A DNA stretch of 64,000 nucleotides, taken from assembly GCF_013314975.1 (NCBI RefSeq), contig NZ_JABTYH010000014.1:1-64000 (forward strand). Direction: 5' to 3'. The stretch is from Pseudarthrobacter oxydans (lineage in GTDB: Bacteria; Actinomycetota; Actinomycetes; Actinomycetales; Micrococcaceae). The translations under genes and the position numbers were made by a program. The notes below the pieces were generated by a model. That model saw nothing but the letters and a program-made list of their open reading frames with translations, did not search any database and was not told the DNA's origin. Shown in pieces: positions 16,850 to 25,580 of this stretch; the stretch's first letter is position 1; each line of letters starts with the position of its first letter.

Positions 16850-18352
16850 ATGACCTCAACCGTTCTTCCCACCGTCCATGAGGACGATGCGGACCTGACG
16901 TCCCTGGGCTACCAGCCCACCCTCCACCGCAAACTCGGCCGCTACGCCTCCTTCGCGGCCGGCTTTTCCTTCGTGTCCATCCTGACCACCATCTTCCAGC
17001 TGTTCGCGTTTGGTTACTCCTTTGCCGGTCCTGCCTTCTTCTGGACGTGGCCGGTGGTCCTGGTGGGCCAGCTGCTCGTGGCCCTGAACTTCGCGGAGCT
17101 CGCCGCCCGCTACCCGCTGTCAGGAGCGGTGTACCAGTGGGCGCGCCGGGTCGGCGGGGAAGGCGTGGGCTGGTTCGCAGGCTGGTTCATGGCCATCGCC
17201 CAGGTTGTCACCGCCGCAGCCGCAGCCATCGCCCTCCAGGTGGTGCTGCCCCAGCTGTGGGACGGCTTCCAGGTGGTGGGCGGCGATCCTGCCTTGAATA
17301 CCGTCTCGGGAGCCGCCAACGCAGTGATCCTCGGAGCCGTCCTCCTGGTGGCCACCACCATCATCAACTCGCTCGGCGTCAGGCTCATGGCCCACGTGAA
17401 CTCGGTCGGCGTGACCTGCGAGATCGTGGGCGTCGTGGCCGTGATCCTTGCCCTCATCAGCGCAGCCCAGCGCGGACCGGACGTGGTGGCGGACACCACC
17501 GTGCTCCAGACATCCGACCTCGGCGCGGTGGGAGCCTTCCTGGTCTCGGGCCTGATGGCCGCCTACGTGATGGTGGGCTTCAACTCCGCCGGGGAGCTCT
17601 CGGAAGAAACCAAGGACCCCCGCCGCACCGCCCCGCGCACCATCCTTTCCGCCCTGCTCATCTCGGGCATCGGCGGGGCGCTCATGATCATCACGGCCCT
17701 GATGGCAGCGCCGAGCCTCGACGACGGCCGGCTCGCCACCGAGGGCCTGCCCTACGTCCTCACCGCAGTCCTGGGCACCTTCTGGGGCAAGGTCCTGCTG
17801 GTGGATGTCGCCATCGCCATCTTCGTGTGCACCCTCGCCATCCAGACCGCCGGCTCGCGCCTGGTGTTCTCCATGGCTCGGGACGGCAAGCTCCCCGCGT
17901 CCGCCCTGCTGTCCACGGTCCACCCCACCCGGGGCACCCCCATGTGGCCGTCGATCATCATCGGCGCCCTGGCCGTGGGCGTCTTGGCCATCAACGTGGG
18001 CAACGCGGCACTGTTCACCACCCTCTGCAGCGTCTGCATCGTGATGGTCTACCTGGCCTACCTCCTGGTCACCGTGCCGCAGCTCATCAACCGCCTTCGC
18101 GGCGACTGGAACCGGGTGGGGCAGACCCTGCCCGCCGGCCTCTTCTCCCTGGGCCGCTGGGGACTCCCCGTCAACATCCTCGCCGTCCTCTACGGGGCCG
18201 TGATGGTGGTCAACCTCGCCTGGCCGCGGCCCGAGGTCTACGACCCCTCCGGTGAAAACGGGCTCCTCCTCTACTCGGCACCGCTGATGGTCACGGTGGT
18301 CCTGCTCCTGGGCATCTGGGTGCGGCGCCGGAACCTCGCGGCCAGCGCCTGA
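16850..18352 (+). CDS. APC-family permease of the carboxylase operon
   Basis: A 500-residue amino acid/polyamine-type permease with about 12 membrane helices and a polar 45-residue N-terminus. The first helix region FSILTTIFQLFAFGYSFAGP-like (starting near residue 43) and ELAARYPLSGAVYQWARRV are typical of APC transporters of the group often annotated as urea-carboxylase-associated permeases. It is the first gene of the operon, so it probably imports the carboxylase substrate (guanidine, urea or a related compound). A 16-bp tandem repeat separates it from the next gene. Confidence 0.85.
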   Translation: MTSTVLPTVHEDDADLTSLGYQPTLHRKLGRYASFAAGFSFVSILTTIFQLFAFGYSFAGPAFFWTWPVVLVGQLLVALNFAELAARYPLSGAVYQWARRVGGEGVGWFAGWFMAIAQVVTAAAAAIALQVVLPQLWDGFQVVGGDPALNTVSGAANAVILGAVLLVATTIINSLGVRLMAHVNSVGVTCEIVGVVAVILALISAAQRGPDVVADTTVLQTSDLGAVGAFLVSGLMAAYVMVGFNSAGELSEETKDPRRTAPRTILSALLISGIGGALMIITALMAAPSLDDGRLATEGLPYVLTAVLGTFWGKVLLVDVAIAIFVCTLAIQTAGSRLVFSMARDGKLPASALLSTVHPTRGTPMWPSIIIGALAVGVLAINVGNAALFTTLCSVCIVMVYLAYLLVTVPQLINRLRGDWNRVGQTLPAGLFSLGRWGLPVNILAVLYGAVMVVNLAWPRPEVYDPSGENGLLLYSAPLMVTVVLLLGIWVRRRNLAASA

Positions 18353-18361
18353 GCCCTTCCA

Positions 18362-18422
18362 GGACCAGCACATTTCAGAACCAGCACACTTCAGAATCAG
18401 CACGCTTCAGAACCAGCACAGG
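18362..18422. repeat. 16-bp tandem repeat, 3.8 copies, within the carboxylase operon
   Basis: Four successive units of the form GAACCAGCACACTTCA (18362-18377, 18378-18393, 18394-18409 and a 13-nt partial at 18410-18422) fill nearly the whole 76-bp gap between the permease and the first DUF1989 gene. Copies differ at one to three positions. The 16-bp period is not a whole number of codons, consistent with non-coding sequence. It could be slippage-generated or an array of protein-binding sites. Confidence 0.9.
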
Positions 18423-18428
18423 ACCGAC

Positions 18429-19310
18429 ATGACACAAGTTACCGAAAGCCCGGCAACGGGGACCGCCACCACCGCAGGCGCCCGCGCCCACGCCAGGGAG
18501 CAGCACGGCAGGACCGCCGAAACCATGCGCTTCGTGCCCGCCTCCACAGCCCCGGCACGCCTGACGGAAGGACTGCCGGAAGGCGCAGCGGCGAAGCTCT
18601 CCTGGGCGGAATCCCTGGCCTTTGGCCGCTACACCACGCTGAACCTGGCCCGCGGAACAAGGATCCGGCTCACCGATACCTCCGGTGACGCCTGCGTCCA
18701 CACCCTCCTCTACCGCGCGGGAGCCCTTCACGAGCGCCTCAACGTGGCTGACACCGTCAAGGTCCCCTGGCAGGCGTACCCCGGCACGGGCCACCCGCTG
18801 CTCTCCGACGCCGGGCGCCTCATGGCCACCATCGTGGCTGATACCTCCTCCCGGCACGACGCCCTGACCGGCGCCACCACCCTGGAAGGAAACACGGCCC
18901 GGTACGGGGCCGGAACCGCCCACAGCACATCACCCGCAGCCCGCGAACTGCTCACCCTGGGCGCACTCAAGAGCGGGCTGGGGCCCGCCGACGTGGCGCC
19001 GTCGTTGTCCTTCTTCAAGGGCATCAGCGTGGACCCTGCCGGCAGCATCACCTTCACCGGAAGTGCCAGCCCGGGAGCCGCCGTCGAACTCCTGCTCCAG
19101 ATGGACGCAGTCCTGGTGCTGGCCAACACCGCGCACCCGCTGGACCCCCGCCCGGACTTCACCGGCACGGCAGTGGACATCGCCGCCTGGCACGCACCGC
19201 AGGACCTCGCGGCCCTTGCGGCGGGCACCCTCACCGGCGCGCTGCCCCCTGAACACCTGCAGGCACTGCAGAACACCGAACACGACCTGACCGCGAGGAA
19301 TGCCCGATGA
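18429..19310 (+). CDS. DUF1989 protein, first carboxyguanidine deiminase subunit (urea-carboxylase-associated protein)
   Basis: A 293-residue cytosolic protein of the DUF1989 family, the larger of two adjacent members. Conserved segments include the DTSGDACVHTLLY region (about residues 80-95) and the GISVDPAGSITF region. Such pairs were annotated urea-carboxylase-associated proteins 1 and 2. In guanidine-degrading bacteria the pair (CgdA/CgdB) is reported to deiminate carboxyguanidine to allophanate. Which subunit this is I cannot say. The 4-nt ATGA overlap with the next gene supports a fixed complex. The N-terminal 30 residues look disordered. Confidence 0.8.
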   Translation: MTQVTESPATGTATTAGARAHAREQHGRTAETMRFVPASTAPARLTEGLPEGAAAKLSWAESLAFGRYTTLNLARGTRIRLTDTSGDACVHTLLYRAGALHERLNVADTVKVPWQAYPGTGHPLLSDAGRLMATIVADTSSRHDALTGATTLEGNTARYGAGTAHSTSPAARELLTLGALKSGLGPADVAPSLSFFKGISVDPAGSITFTGSASPGAAVELLLQMDAVLVLANTAHPLDPRPDFTGTAVDIAAWHAPQDLAALAAGTLTGALPPEHLQALQNTEHDLTARNAR

Positions 19311-19975
19311 ACACCGCCACCTACGCCGCCGACGCCCGTGAAGCAGCCCTCGCCGCCGGAGCCGTTGTCCTTGACGGATACGTCGAGGCACGCGGCCCCT
19401 GGTCCGCCGTCGTGGCCGCCGGAGACGTGCTGACCATCGTTGACCTGGAAGGCAACCAGGCAGTGGACTGCCTGCTGTACGCCGCCCGGGACACCACCGT
19501 GCGCTACTCGGCAGCCGTCACCATCGCCCGGCAGCAGTCGATCGTCCTCACCACGGGGTCGGTCCTGCGGGCTGAGACCGGCGCGCCGCTCATGACCGTG
19601 GTGGCCGACGAGGTGGGTGTGCACGACACCATCGGCGGCGCCTGCTCGCAGGAGTCCAACACCCTCCGCTACGGCCAGCACACCCGGGAACAGCACGCCT
19701 GCGTGGAGAACTTCCTGATCGAGGGCTCACGCTGGGGCCTCGGGAAACGGGACCTGGTGTCCAACATCAACTGGTTCATGAACGTGCCCGTGGACCCGGA
19801 CGGCGCCCTGGGCATTGTGGACGGCCTTTCCGCTCCCGGGAAGCGCGTGGCACTCCGGGCAGAGGTGGACACCCTGGTCCTGGTGTCCAACTGCCCGCAG
19901 ATCAACAACCCGTGCAACGGCTTCAACCCCACCCCTGTCCGCATGATCGTCACCCGGCCGGAGGCTGCACTGTGA
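19307..19975 (+). CDS. DUF1989 protein, second carboxyguanidine deiminase subunit
   Basis: A 222-residue DUF1989 protein with the family's likely metal ligands visible: DEVGVHDTIGGACSQE (His and Cys, near residue 108) and NNPCNGFNPTP (Cys near residue 204). QAVDCLLY near residue 49 is also conserved. It probably forms the catalytic complex with the preceding protein and acts between the carboxylase and allophanate hydrolase. Its stop codon overlaps the GTG of the carboxylase gene. Confidence 0.82.
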   Translation: MNTATYAADAREAALAAGAVVLDGYVEARGPWSAVVAAGDVLTIVDLEGNQAVDCLLYAARDTTVRYSAAVTIARQQSIVLTTGSVLRAETGAPLMTVVADEVGVHDTIGGACSQESNTLRYGQHTREQHACVENFLIEGSRWGLGKRDLVSNINWFMNVPVDPDGALGIVDGLSAPGKRVALRAEVDTLVLVSNCPQINNPCNGFNPTPVRMIVTRPEAAL

Positions 19976-22900
19976 ATACGTCCATGACCCAGAACCGTTT
20001 CGACACCCTCCTGGTGGCCAACCGCGGCGAAATCGCCTGCCGCATCATCGAATCCGCCCGGAAGCTGGGGCTGCGGACCGTCGCCGTCTTCTCCGAGGCG
20101 GACAGGGGAGCAAAGCACGTCCGGCTGGCCGACGAAGCCGTGCTCCTGGGGCCGGCCCCGGCGAAGGAGTCCTACCTTCGCGTGGACGCCCTGCTGGACG
20201 CGGCCCGGTCTACCGGGGCCGGCGCCATCCACCCCGGCTACGGCTTCCTCTCCGAGGACGCCGCGTTCGCCGAAGCCGTTGAGGCCGCCGGCCTGGTGTT
20301 TGTGGGACCCACCGCTGAACAGCTGCGCATCTTCGGCACCAAGCACACCGCGCGCGATGCCGCCAAAGCCGCGGGGGTGCCCATGATTGCCGGATCCGGC
20401 CTGCTGGCGGACGTGGACCAGGCTGTTGCCGCCGGCGCCGCCATCGGTTTCCCGCTGATGCTCAAGGCCACCGGCGGCGGCGGGGGCATCGGCATGACGG
20501 TGTGCCGCGACGAGGCCGAACTCGCGGAAAGCTTCCCGCGCGTGGCCCGCCTGGCCGGGGCGAGCTTCGGCACCGCCGGTGTGTTCGCTGAGCGGTACGT
20601 CGAAAACGCCCGGCACATCGAGGTGCAGGTCTTTGGCGACGGCGCCGGCCGGGTGGTCAGCCTGGGTGACCGGGACTGCTCACTCCAGCGCCGCCACCAG
20701 AAGGTCCTTGAGGAGGCACCCGCGCCGGACCTGCCGGACGGACTGCGTGAAGAACTGCACCGCAGCTCCCGCGCACTGTGTGCCTCCCTTAACTACCGTT
20801 CCGCCGGTACCGTCGAGTTCGTCTACGACTCCGCCCGCCGCGAGGCGTCCTTCCTTGAGGTCAACGCCCGCCTCCAGGTGGAGCACCCCGTCACCGAGGC
20901 GGTCACCGGCGTGGACCTGGTGGAATGGATGCTCCGCCTGGCCCAGGGCGGCAGTGAAGCGGAAGCGGTCCTGGCGGACCGGCCGGACAGCCTGCCCGTG
21001 TCCGGACATGCCGTTGAGGCGCGCGTTTACGCCGAGGATCCGGCCCGCGGTTTCCAGCCCAGCGCCGGCACCGTAACCAACGCCGCCTACCCCTCCGGGG
21101 ATGTCCGCGTGGACGCCTGGGCCGAAACCGGCACCGAGGTTTCCACCAACTACGATCCCCTCCTGGGCAAGGTCATCACGTCCGGCCGGGACCGGACCGA
21201 GGCCTTCGACCGGCTGGCCGCCGCGCTCGCCGGCACCCGGATCGACGGGATCGAGACCAACCTCGGAATGCTCCGCGCGGCCACCGGCCTGGACGTGGTC
21301 CGCGCGGTGCAGCACTCCACCAGCACGCTGGACAACGTGGGCGACCCCGAACCCCGCATCACCGTGGGCAGGCCGGGCCTGCAGACCAGCGTCCAGGACT
21401 GGCCCGGACGCACCGGCCTGTGGCAGATCGGCGTGCCGCCGAGCGGCCCCATGGATGACCTGTCCTTCAGGCTCGGAAACACCGCGCTGGGCAACCCCGA
21501 AGGAGCGCCCGGCCTGGAATTCACCATGACCGGCCCCTCCCTGACCTTCACGCACCCCACCACGGTCTGCGTCACCGGTGCCGAGGTGACCGTCACCGTG
21601 GACGGACAAGAGGTGCCCGCGTGGACTCCAGTAACCGTCCCGGCGGGCGGAACGCTCGACGCCGGCACGGCCTCCGGCGCCGGGCTCAGGGGATACATCC
21701 TGTTCCAGGGCGGCCTGGACATCCCGCAGTACCTGGGCAGCGCCTCCACCTTCACCCTGGGCCAGTTCGGCGGGCACGCGGGGCGGGTCCTGCGCGCCGG
21801 CGACGTCCTCCGCGCAGCAGCGCCTGCCGTTGGCAGCAGCGGCAACCTTGCGGCGGCGGCAGTCCCCGTGGACAGCCGGCCCGCCCTGGCCTCAACCTGG
21901 GAGCTGGCCGTGACGGAGGGGCCGCACGGTGCCCCCGAGTTCTTCCGGCGCGAGGATATCGACGAGCTCTACGCGTCCGAGTACGAGGTCCACTTCAACT
22001 CCGCCCGCACCGGTGTGCGGCTCATCGGCCCCAAGCCGCGCTGGGCCCGCACCGACGGCGGCGAGGCTGGACTGCACCCGTCCAACATCCACGACACCGC
22101 CTATTCGGTTGGCGCGCTGGACTTCACCGGTGACACGCCCATCCTGCTCGGACCGGACGGTCCCAGCCTCGGCGGCTTCGTCTGCCCGGTCACCGTGGTG
22201 ACGGCCGAGCGCTGGAAACTGGGCCAGCTGCGGCCCGGCGACAAAATCAGGTTTGTTCCCGTCAGCGTCAGCCAGGCGCCGTCGGCCAGTGACCTTGGCC
22301 CGGGCCGCCAGCTGGTCCTGCCCGGCGACGCCGGGTGGTCCGGCACTTTCCCGCCAAGCCTTCCAGCGGCTGCACCGGCTGCCGGCCGTCCAAAACGTAC
22401 GGTAGGCGGTGACGGCGACGACGGCGTGCTGGGCCGGGTGCCGGAAGGCCCCGGAAGGCCTGCGGTCACCTACCGACGTTCCGGTGACGACAACCTGCTG
22501 GTGGAATACGGGGAGATGGTCCTGGACCTCGGCCTCCGTGCCAGGGTGCACGCCCTGCACCAGCACATTGAGCAGCTCCGCGTGCCCGGGATCGTGGACC
22601 TGACCCCGGGAATCCGCTCCCTTCAGATCAAGGTGGACCCGTCGGTCCTCGCCACGAAGAAACTGCTGGGACTCGTCCGGGAGATCGAGGCAGCCCTGCC
22701 GGCGAGCTCGGAGCTCGTGGTTCCGAGCCGCACCGTCCGCCTGCCGCTGTCCTGGGACGACCCCGCCACCCGGGAAGCGATTGAACGCTACATGGCCGGC
22801 GTCCGGGACGACGCCCCATGGTGCCCCTGGAACATCGAGTTCATCCGCCGGATCAACGGCCTGGATTCGGTCAACGACGTGTTCGACACCGTCTTCAACG

Positions 22901-23736
22901 CCGAATACCTGGTCCTCGGGCTGGGTGACGTGTACCTTGGCGCCCCCGTCGCAACCCCGCTGGATCCGCGCCACCGGCTGGTCACCACCAAGTACAACCC
23001 CGCCCGCACCTGGACACCCGAGAACGCGGTGGGCATCGGCGGCGCGTACATGTGCATTTACGGCATGGAGGGCCCGGGCGGCTACCAGTTCGTTGGCCGC
23101 ACCACGCAGGTCTGGTCGCGCTACGCGGACTCCGCCCCCTTCGAGCCGGGTTCGCCGTGGCTGCTGCGCTTCTTCGACCGCATCTCCTGGTACCCGGTCA
23201 GCCCGGAGGAACTCCTGGACCTGCGGGCGGACATGGCCGCCGGGAGGGGCCGCGGCGTCGGGATCGAGGACGGCACCTTCTCGCTGGCCGAGCACGAGGT
23301 GTTCCTCGAGGAAAACCGCGAATCGATCACCGCCTTCCGGGAAAAGCAGGGTGCGGCGTTCGCGGTTGAACGGCAGGCCTGGGCAGACGCCGGCGAGTTC
23401 GACCGCGCGGAGGCTCTTGCCGCCGTCGTGTCGCCGGTTGTGGACGACGTGGCGGTCCCGGACGGCGGATCCCTGGTGGCCGCACCGTTCGCGGCGAGCG
23501 TCTGGAAGGTCGACGTGAAGGCCGGGGACCGGGTGGTGCAGGGCCAGCCGCTGGTGTCCCTCGAAGCGATGAAGATGGAAACCGTACTCGAAGCACCCTG
23601 CGACGGCGTGGTGCTCCGGGTCCTTCCGGCCGCGGGTTCGCAGGTAGTCGCGGGGGAGGCCGTGGTGGTGCTCGGCGCCTTGGACGCGGAAAAACAGGAC
23701 GTGGAAGCCCCCGAACTGGAAGAGGCAGCAGTATGA
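19972..23736 (+). CDS. Biotin-dependent guanidine/urea carboxylase
   Basis: A 1254-residue single-chain carboxylase. GTG 19972 overlaps the upstream TGA; ATG 19984 is an alternative. Domains in order: biotin carboxylase with ATP-grasp (about 5-450, starting LLVANRGEIACRIIESARK, with GGGGGIGMT), a KipA/AHS2-like carboxyltransferase domain (about 460-790), a KipI/AHS1-like domain (about 820-1050), then a biotin carrier domain with biotinylated Lys1201 in LEAMKMET. This is the urea carboxylase architecture. The DUF1989 pair beside it suggests guanidine as the true substrate. It overlaps the next gene by 4 nt. Confidence 0.9.
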   Translation: MNTSMTQNRFDTLLVANRGEIACRIIESARKLGLRTVAVFSEADRGAKHVRLADEAVLLGPAPAKESYLRVDALLDAARSTGAGAIHPGYGFLSEDAAFAEAVEAAGLVFVGPTAEQLRIFGTKHTARDAAKAAGVPMIAGSGLLADVDQAVAAGAAIGFPLMLKATGGGGGIGMTVCRDEAELAESFPRVARLAGASFGTAGVFAERYVENARHIEVQVFGDGAGRVVSLGDRDCSLQRRHQKVLEEAPAPDLPDGLREELHRSSRALCASLNYRSAGTVEFVYDSARREASFLEVNARLQVEHPVTEAVTGVDLVEWMLRLAQGGSEAEAVLADRPDSLPVSGHAVEARVYAEDPARGFQPSAGTVTNAAYPSGDVRVDAWAETGTEVSTNYDPLLGKVITSGRDRTEAFDRLAAALAGTRIDGIETNLGMLRAATGLDVVRAVQHSTSTLDNVGDPEPRITVGRPGLQTSVQDWPGRTGLWQIGVPPSGPMDDLSFRLGNTALGNPEGAPGLEFTMTGPSLTFTHPTTVCVTGAEVTVTVDGQEVPAWTPVTVPAGGTLDAGTASGAGLRGYILFQGGLDIPQYLGSASTFTLGQFGGHAGRVLRAGDVLRAAAPAVGSSGNLAAAAVPVDSRPALASTWELAVTEGPHGAPEFFRREDIDELYASEYEVHFNSARTGVRLIGPKPRWARTDGGEAGLHPSNIHDTAYSVGALDFTGDTPILLGPDGPSLGGFVCPVTVVTAERWKLGQLRPGDKIRFVPVSVSQAPSASDLGPGRQLVLPGDAGWSGTFPPSLPAAAPAAGRPKRTVGGDGDDGVLGRVPEGPGRPAVTYRRSGDDNLLVEYGEMVLDLGLRARVHALHQHIEQLRVPGIVDLTPGIRSLQIKVDPSVLATKKLLGLVREIEAALPASSELVVPSRTVRLPLSWDDPATREAIERYMAGVRDDAPWCPWNIEFIRRINGLDSVNDVFDTVFNAEYLVLGLGDVYLGAPVATPLDPRHRLVTTKYNPARTWTPENAVGIGGAYMCIYGMEGPGGYQFVGRTTQVWSRYADSAPFEPGSPWLLRFFDRISWYPVSPEELLDLRADMAAGRGRGVGIEDGTFSLAEHEVFLEENRESITAFREKQGAAFAVERQAWADAGEFDRAEALAAVVSPVVDDVAVPDGGSLVAAPFAASVWKVDVKAGDRVVQGQPLVSLEAMKMETVLEAPCDGVVLRVLPAAGSQVVAGEAVVVLGALDAEKQDVEAPELEEAAV

Positions 23737-25580
23737 CCGGCACAACCTCAGGTAAGGCCGCCGCACGGGTCCGGGCCGCACTCGCCGCAGTGGATGCGGT
23801 GGACCGGCCGGAAATCTGGATCACCCTCCGCGGGGCGGATGAGCTGCTCAGCGAAGCCGCTGCCATCGACACCGCCGTTGCCGGGGGTGCGGACCTGCCC
23901 CTCGCCGGGCTCCTGCTCGCGGTCAAGAACAACGTTGACGTGGCAGGCATCCCCACCACGGCGGCGTGCCCCGGCTTTGCGTACACGCCGGAACAGGACG
24001 CCGAAGCCGTGGCCCGACTCCGTGCCGCCGGAGCCCTGGTGCTGGGCGCCACGAACCTTGACCAGTTCGCCACCGGCCTGGTGGGCACGCGGAGCCCGCA
24101 CGGCGCGGTCCGCGATTCCCGCCGCCCGGACTTCATCTCCGGGGGCTCCAGCTCCGGCTCCGCGGTTGCCGTGGCACTGGGCCTGGTGGACATCGCCATC
24201 GGCACGGACACCGCCGGCTCGGGCCGCGTGCCCGCCGGGCTGCAGGGAATCGTGGGCATCAAACCCACGCTGGACGTCGTGTCCACGGCTGGCGTGGTGC
24301 CGGCCTGCCGGTCCTGGGACGCCGTCACCATCTTTGCCCGCCACCTTTCCACCGCAGAGCTTGCCATGGGCGTCATGGCCGGGGGATCGCGGGCCTGGCC
24401 GGCCGGCATCCGCTTGGCCGCACCGGAGAAGCCGCGGGTAGCGTACCCGGCAACCCTGCCGGCGCTGCCTGAATCCTGGGCTGCGGAGTTCCACCGGAAC
24501 ATCGGTCGCCTGCAGGAGCTGGGCGTGGAAGCGGAAGCCATCGACTTCGACGCCTTCCTCGACGCTGCCCGGCTGCTGTACGACGGCGGCCTGGTGGCCG
24601 AACGCTACGCCGCCGTCGGCGAATTCATTGAAAAGGCCGACGGCGGCGCCGGCACCCGGGCGGGCCTCGACCCCACGGTGGAGGGAATCATCCGGGCAGC
24701 GGGCAGGGTGCCTGCCCACCGGTACGTGTCTGATACGGCCAGGCTGGAGGCCCTGAAGGACACGGCGATGGCGCAGCTGGAAGGGTTTGATGCGCTGCTG
24801 ATCCCCACCGCCCCGTTCCACCCCACCCTTGCCGAGGTGGCCGCGGACCCGGTGGGAGTGAACTCACTGATGGGGACCTACACCAACTTCTGCAACCTGT
24901 TCGACCTGTGCGCGGTGGCGGTGCCCGCCGGGGAAGTGGAGGGTGCCCAGTTCGGCCTGACCGTGGTGGGCCGGACCTTCGACGACGCCGTCGCCGCCGA
25001 TATTGCGCGCCGGCTCGAATCTACCCCGGACGTTCCGGCGCTCTTTGCCGGCGGCGCGGCACCGGCAGCGGCGGACAAAGCCGCCCACCCGCCGTCGTCC
25101 GCTCCCTGGCCGCTGGCCGCAGGCGCTGACGCTGTGCCGCTCGTTGTGGTGGGCGCGCACCGCAAGGGGCAGCCGCTGGCGCCCCAGCTCGAGGAACTGG
25201 GCGCCGCCTGGGACGGCCTGGTGCGGACAGCGGAGCGCTACCGCATGGTGTCCCTCGACACCGTGCCGCCCAAGCCGGGGGTATACCGCTCGGACCGCGG
25301 CGGCGCGGAGCTGGTGGGTGAACGGTGGCTGGTGTCCCCGGCGGGACTCGGCGCGTTCCTGGCTTCCCTGCCCGAACCCATGCTGCTCGGATCCATCGAA
25401 CTCGCGGACGGGTCATCCGCCGTCGGCTTCGCGTGCGATGCGGTGGCCGCCGCCGGCGGGGAGGACATCACATCCTGGGGTGACTGGCTGGCAGACCGCA
25501 GCGGGGAGCGCCACCCCAGGAGCGTCTGGCAGAACCTGGGGGATGCGGCCCTGGCCGGATTCAGCCGTGGCCGTGACTAG
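23733..25580 (+). CDS. atzF: Allophanate hydrolase
   Basis: A 615-residue cytosolic enzyme that splits allophanate to ammonia and CO2, the last step of the route. The amidase-signature triad is clear: Lys65 in LLAVKNNVDVAG, the cis-Ser in ISGGSSSGSAV (near residue 140), and nucleophile Ser163 in GTDTAGSGRVP. A separate C-terminal domain (about 470-615) is typical of allophanate hydrolases and absent from simple amidases. The ATG overlaps the carboxylase stop codon. Its TAG interlocks with the TAG of the convergent hydrolase (CTAG), leaving no room for a terminator. Confidence 0.92.
   Translation: MTGTTSGKAAARVRAALAAVDAVDRPEIWITLRGADELLSEAAAIDTAVAGGADLPLAGLLLAVKNNVDVAGIPTTAACPGFAYTPEQDAEAVARLRAAGALVLGATNLDQFATGLVGTRSPHGAVRDSRRPDFISGGSSSGSAVAVALGLVDIAIGTDTAGSGRVPAGLQGIVGIKPTLDVVSTAGVVPACRSWDAVTIFARHLSTAELAMGVMAGGSRAWPAGIRLAAPEKPRVAYPATLPALPESWAAEFHRNIGRLQELGVEAEAIDFDAFLDAARLLYDGGLVAERYAAVGEFIEKADGGAGTRAGLDPTVEGIIRAAGRVPAHRYVSDTARLEALKDTAMAQLEGFDALLIPTAPFHPTLAEVAADPVGVNSLMGTYTNFCNLFDLCAVAVPAGEVEGAQFGLTVVGRTFDDAVAADIARRLESTPDVPALFAGGAAPAAADKAAHPPSSAPWPLAAGADAVPLVVVGAHRKGQPLAPQLEELGAAWDGLVRTAERYRMVSLDTVPPKPGVYRSDRGGAELVGERWLVSPAGLGAFLASLPEPMLLGSIELADGSSAVGFACDAVAAAGGEDITSWGDWLADRSGERHPRSVWQNLGDAALAGFSRGRD

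Noticed and set aside
13320..16850. Insertion sequence or MITE origin for the 66-bp palindrome
   Set aside because: No transposase, no flanking target-site duplication and the element fits exactly between two stop codons; a dispersed extragenic palindrome explains it better.
18362..18422. CRISPR-like array
   Set aside because: Units are contiguous 16-bp tandem repeats with no spacers, and no cas gene is present.
21892..23781. 629-codon open frame on the minus strand opposite the carboxylase
   Set aside because: It mirrors a real high-GC gene with full domain matches; its translation is Gly/Arg/His/Val-rich with no recognisable motif, as expected for an antisense frame.
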